Shown: positions 63,716 through 64,000 of the stretch, in pieces | How the letters are laid out: every line of letters starts with the position of its first letter | Numbering within the stretch: position 1 is the first letter of the stretch | NCBI RefSeq assembly: GCF_900114875.1 | Contig: NZ_FPKW01000015.1 | Coordinates: 1 to 64,000, forward strand | Length of the DNA stretch: 64,000 nucleotides | DNA from: Chryseobacterium limigenitum | GTDB taxonomy: Bacteria > Bacteroidota > Bacteroidia > Flavobacteriales > Weeksellaceae | Direction of reading: 5' to 3' | Made by a program: the position numbers and the translations under genes | Notes under the pieces: generated by a model | What the model was told of the DNA's origin: nothing | Seen by the model: only the letters and a program-made list of their open reading frames with translations | The model's database searches: none

Positions 63716-63762
63716 CCCCGGGTTTTACCCGAGGCTATTATTATTGAACCACTTCGTGGTTC
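63716..63762. repeat. Two hairpins in the spacer between the ATPase and VWA genes
   Basis: CCCGGGT-TTT-ACCCGAG-type hairpin (63716-63734, one mismatch) and a perfect GAACCAC-TTC-GTGGTTC hairpin (63746-63762). They look like part of a dispersed intergenic repeat and could also terminate the VWA transcript. Confidence 0.55.
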
Positions 63763-63808
63763 GGTGTATATTTTATTAACTTCTAACCTCCAACTTCCAG
63801 CCTTTTAC

Positions 63809-64000
63809 TTAAATTCTCTTTATTCTGTTTTTTTCGTAATCTTCAAAAATCATTTCGCCCAAACCGGAGAGGCCTGTTAAAAAGGCTTTTCCTTGATTTT
63901 GAGCAGTAAATGCATTGACAAACTGACGAAGATAGGGATCTTGTGCAATCATAAACGTGGTGATCGGAATTTTAAGTTTCCTTGCTTCTGCTGCTTTGTT
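63809..64000 (-). CDS. VWA domain-containing protein, C-terminal part (partial)
   Basis: The minus-strand frame is open from the window edge (64000) to the stop at 63809, 64 codons. It reads AARKLKIPITTFMIAQDPYL, then FVNAFTAQNQGKAFLTGLSG and LGEMIFEDYEKNRIKRI. This is the typical end of VWA-domain partners of BchI/MoxR ATPases. The VWA fold and its MIDAS site lie outside the window. It is upstream of the ATPase gene on the same strand, separated by about 195 bp with hairpins. Confidence 0.78.
   Translation of the reverse strand, partial: NKAAEARKLKIPITTFMIAQDPYLRQFVNAFTAQNQGKAFLTGLSGLGEMIFEDYEKNRIKRI

Overview
The window looks like chromosomal DNA of a Flavobacteriia member, most likely Chryseobacterium or a close relative in the Weeksellaceae. 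Support comes from the low GC content, Bacteroidetes-type promoters (TTG, about 19 nt, TAnnTTTG), almost no Shine-Dalgarno sequences, and several lineage-typical genes. These include menG followed directly by porT (type IX secretion), two proteins with an N-terminal GINTSNP/GIGTSTP motif, a DUF2339 membrane protein, paired DUF3857/transglutaminase proteins and an IS982-type insertion sequence. Genus-level naming is inference. No tRNA, rRNA, CRISPR array or prophage was found.

Layout. 1-308: end of an IS982-family element, cut by the window edge, just beyond the stop codon of a secreted YadA-head-like repeat protein (318-1913). 2.1-9.3 kb: lysS, a double-OmpA protein, cydAB (cytochrome bd oxidase) and gyrB. 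9.4-15 kb: two tandem duplications, one of DUF3857/transglutaminase proteins and one of RsiV-like DUF3298 lipoproteins. 15-24 kb: a lipid-kinase-family protein, dctA, ggt, threonine dehydrogenase, a degenerate NodB-fold protein, a repeat-filled spacer, a membrane phosphoesterase and a FabH-like synthase. 24.3-28.9 kb: menG-porT, then a coiled-coil gene, zapA, a strong 6S RNA candidate and rny. 29-34.4 kb: an MFS transporter, a small double-glycine-leader cysteine-rich peptide, and a yeiH/LysR/TIM-barrel/thioesterase run. 34-43.9 kb: gcvT, idi, serA, mscL, nnr, an Lgt with an unusual secreted N-terminal extension, and yidD. 44-56.8 kb: rarA, a DUF2339 protein, pheA, a CCCTAAA-like heptamer array, dnaA, a low-molecular-weight tyrosine phosphatase, an RsmI-like methylase and several uncharacterised envelope proteins. 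56.9-62 kb: an AraC regulator followed by a complete TolC/EmrA/EmrB-type efflux operon. 62-64 kb: a MoxR/BchI-type AAA ATPase with the C-terminus of its VWA partner at the edge.

Most of the window is ordinary housekeeping and envelope genes in short operons separated by clear hairpin terminators. The items most worth a second look are the orphan double-glycine peptide (30387-30572), the 6S RNA candidate downstream of zapA (27138-27299), the Lgt fusion, the dyad operators between lysR and yeiH, and promoters whose -7 element abuts the start codon (possible leaderless mRNAs). The enzyme-fold proteins that lack catalytic residues and the palindrome-rich spacers also merit attention. No complete new multi-gene system could be identified with confidence.
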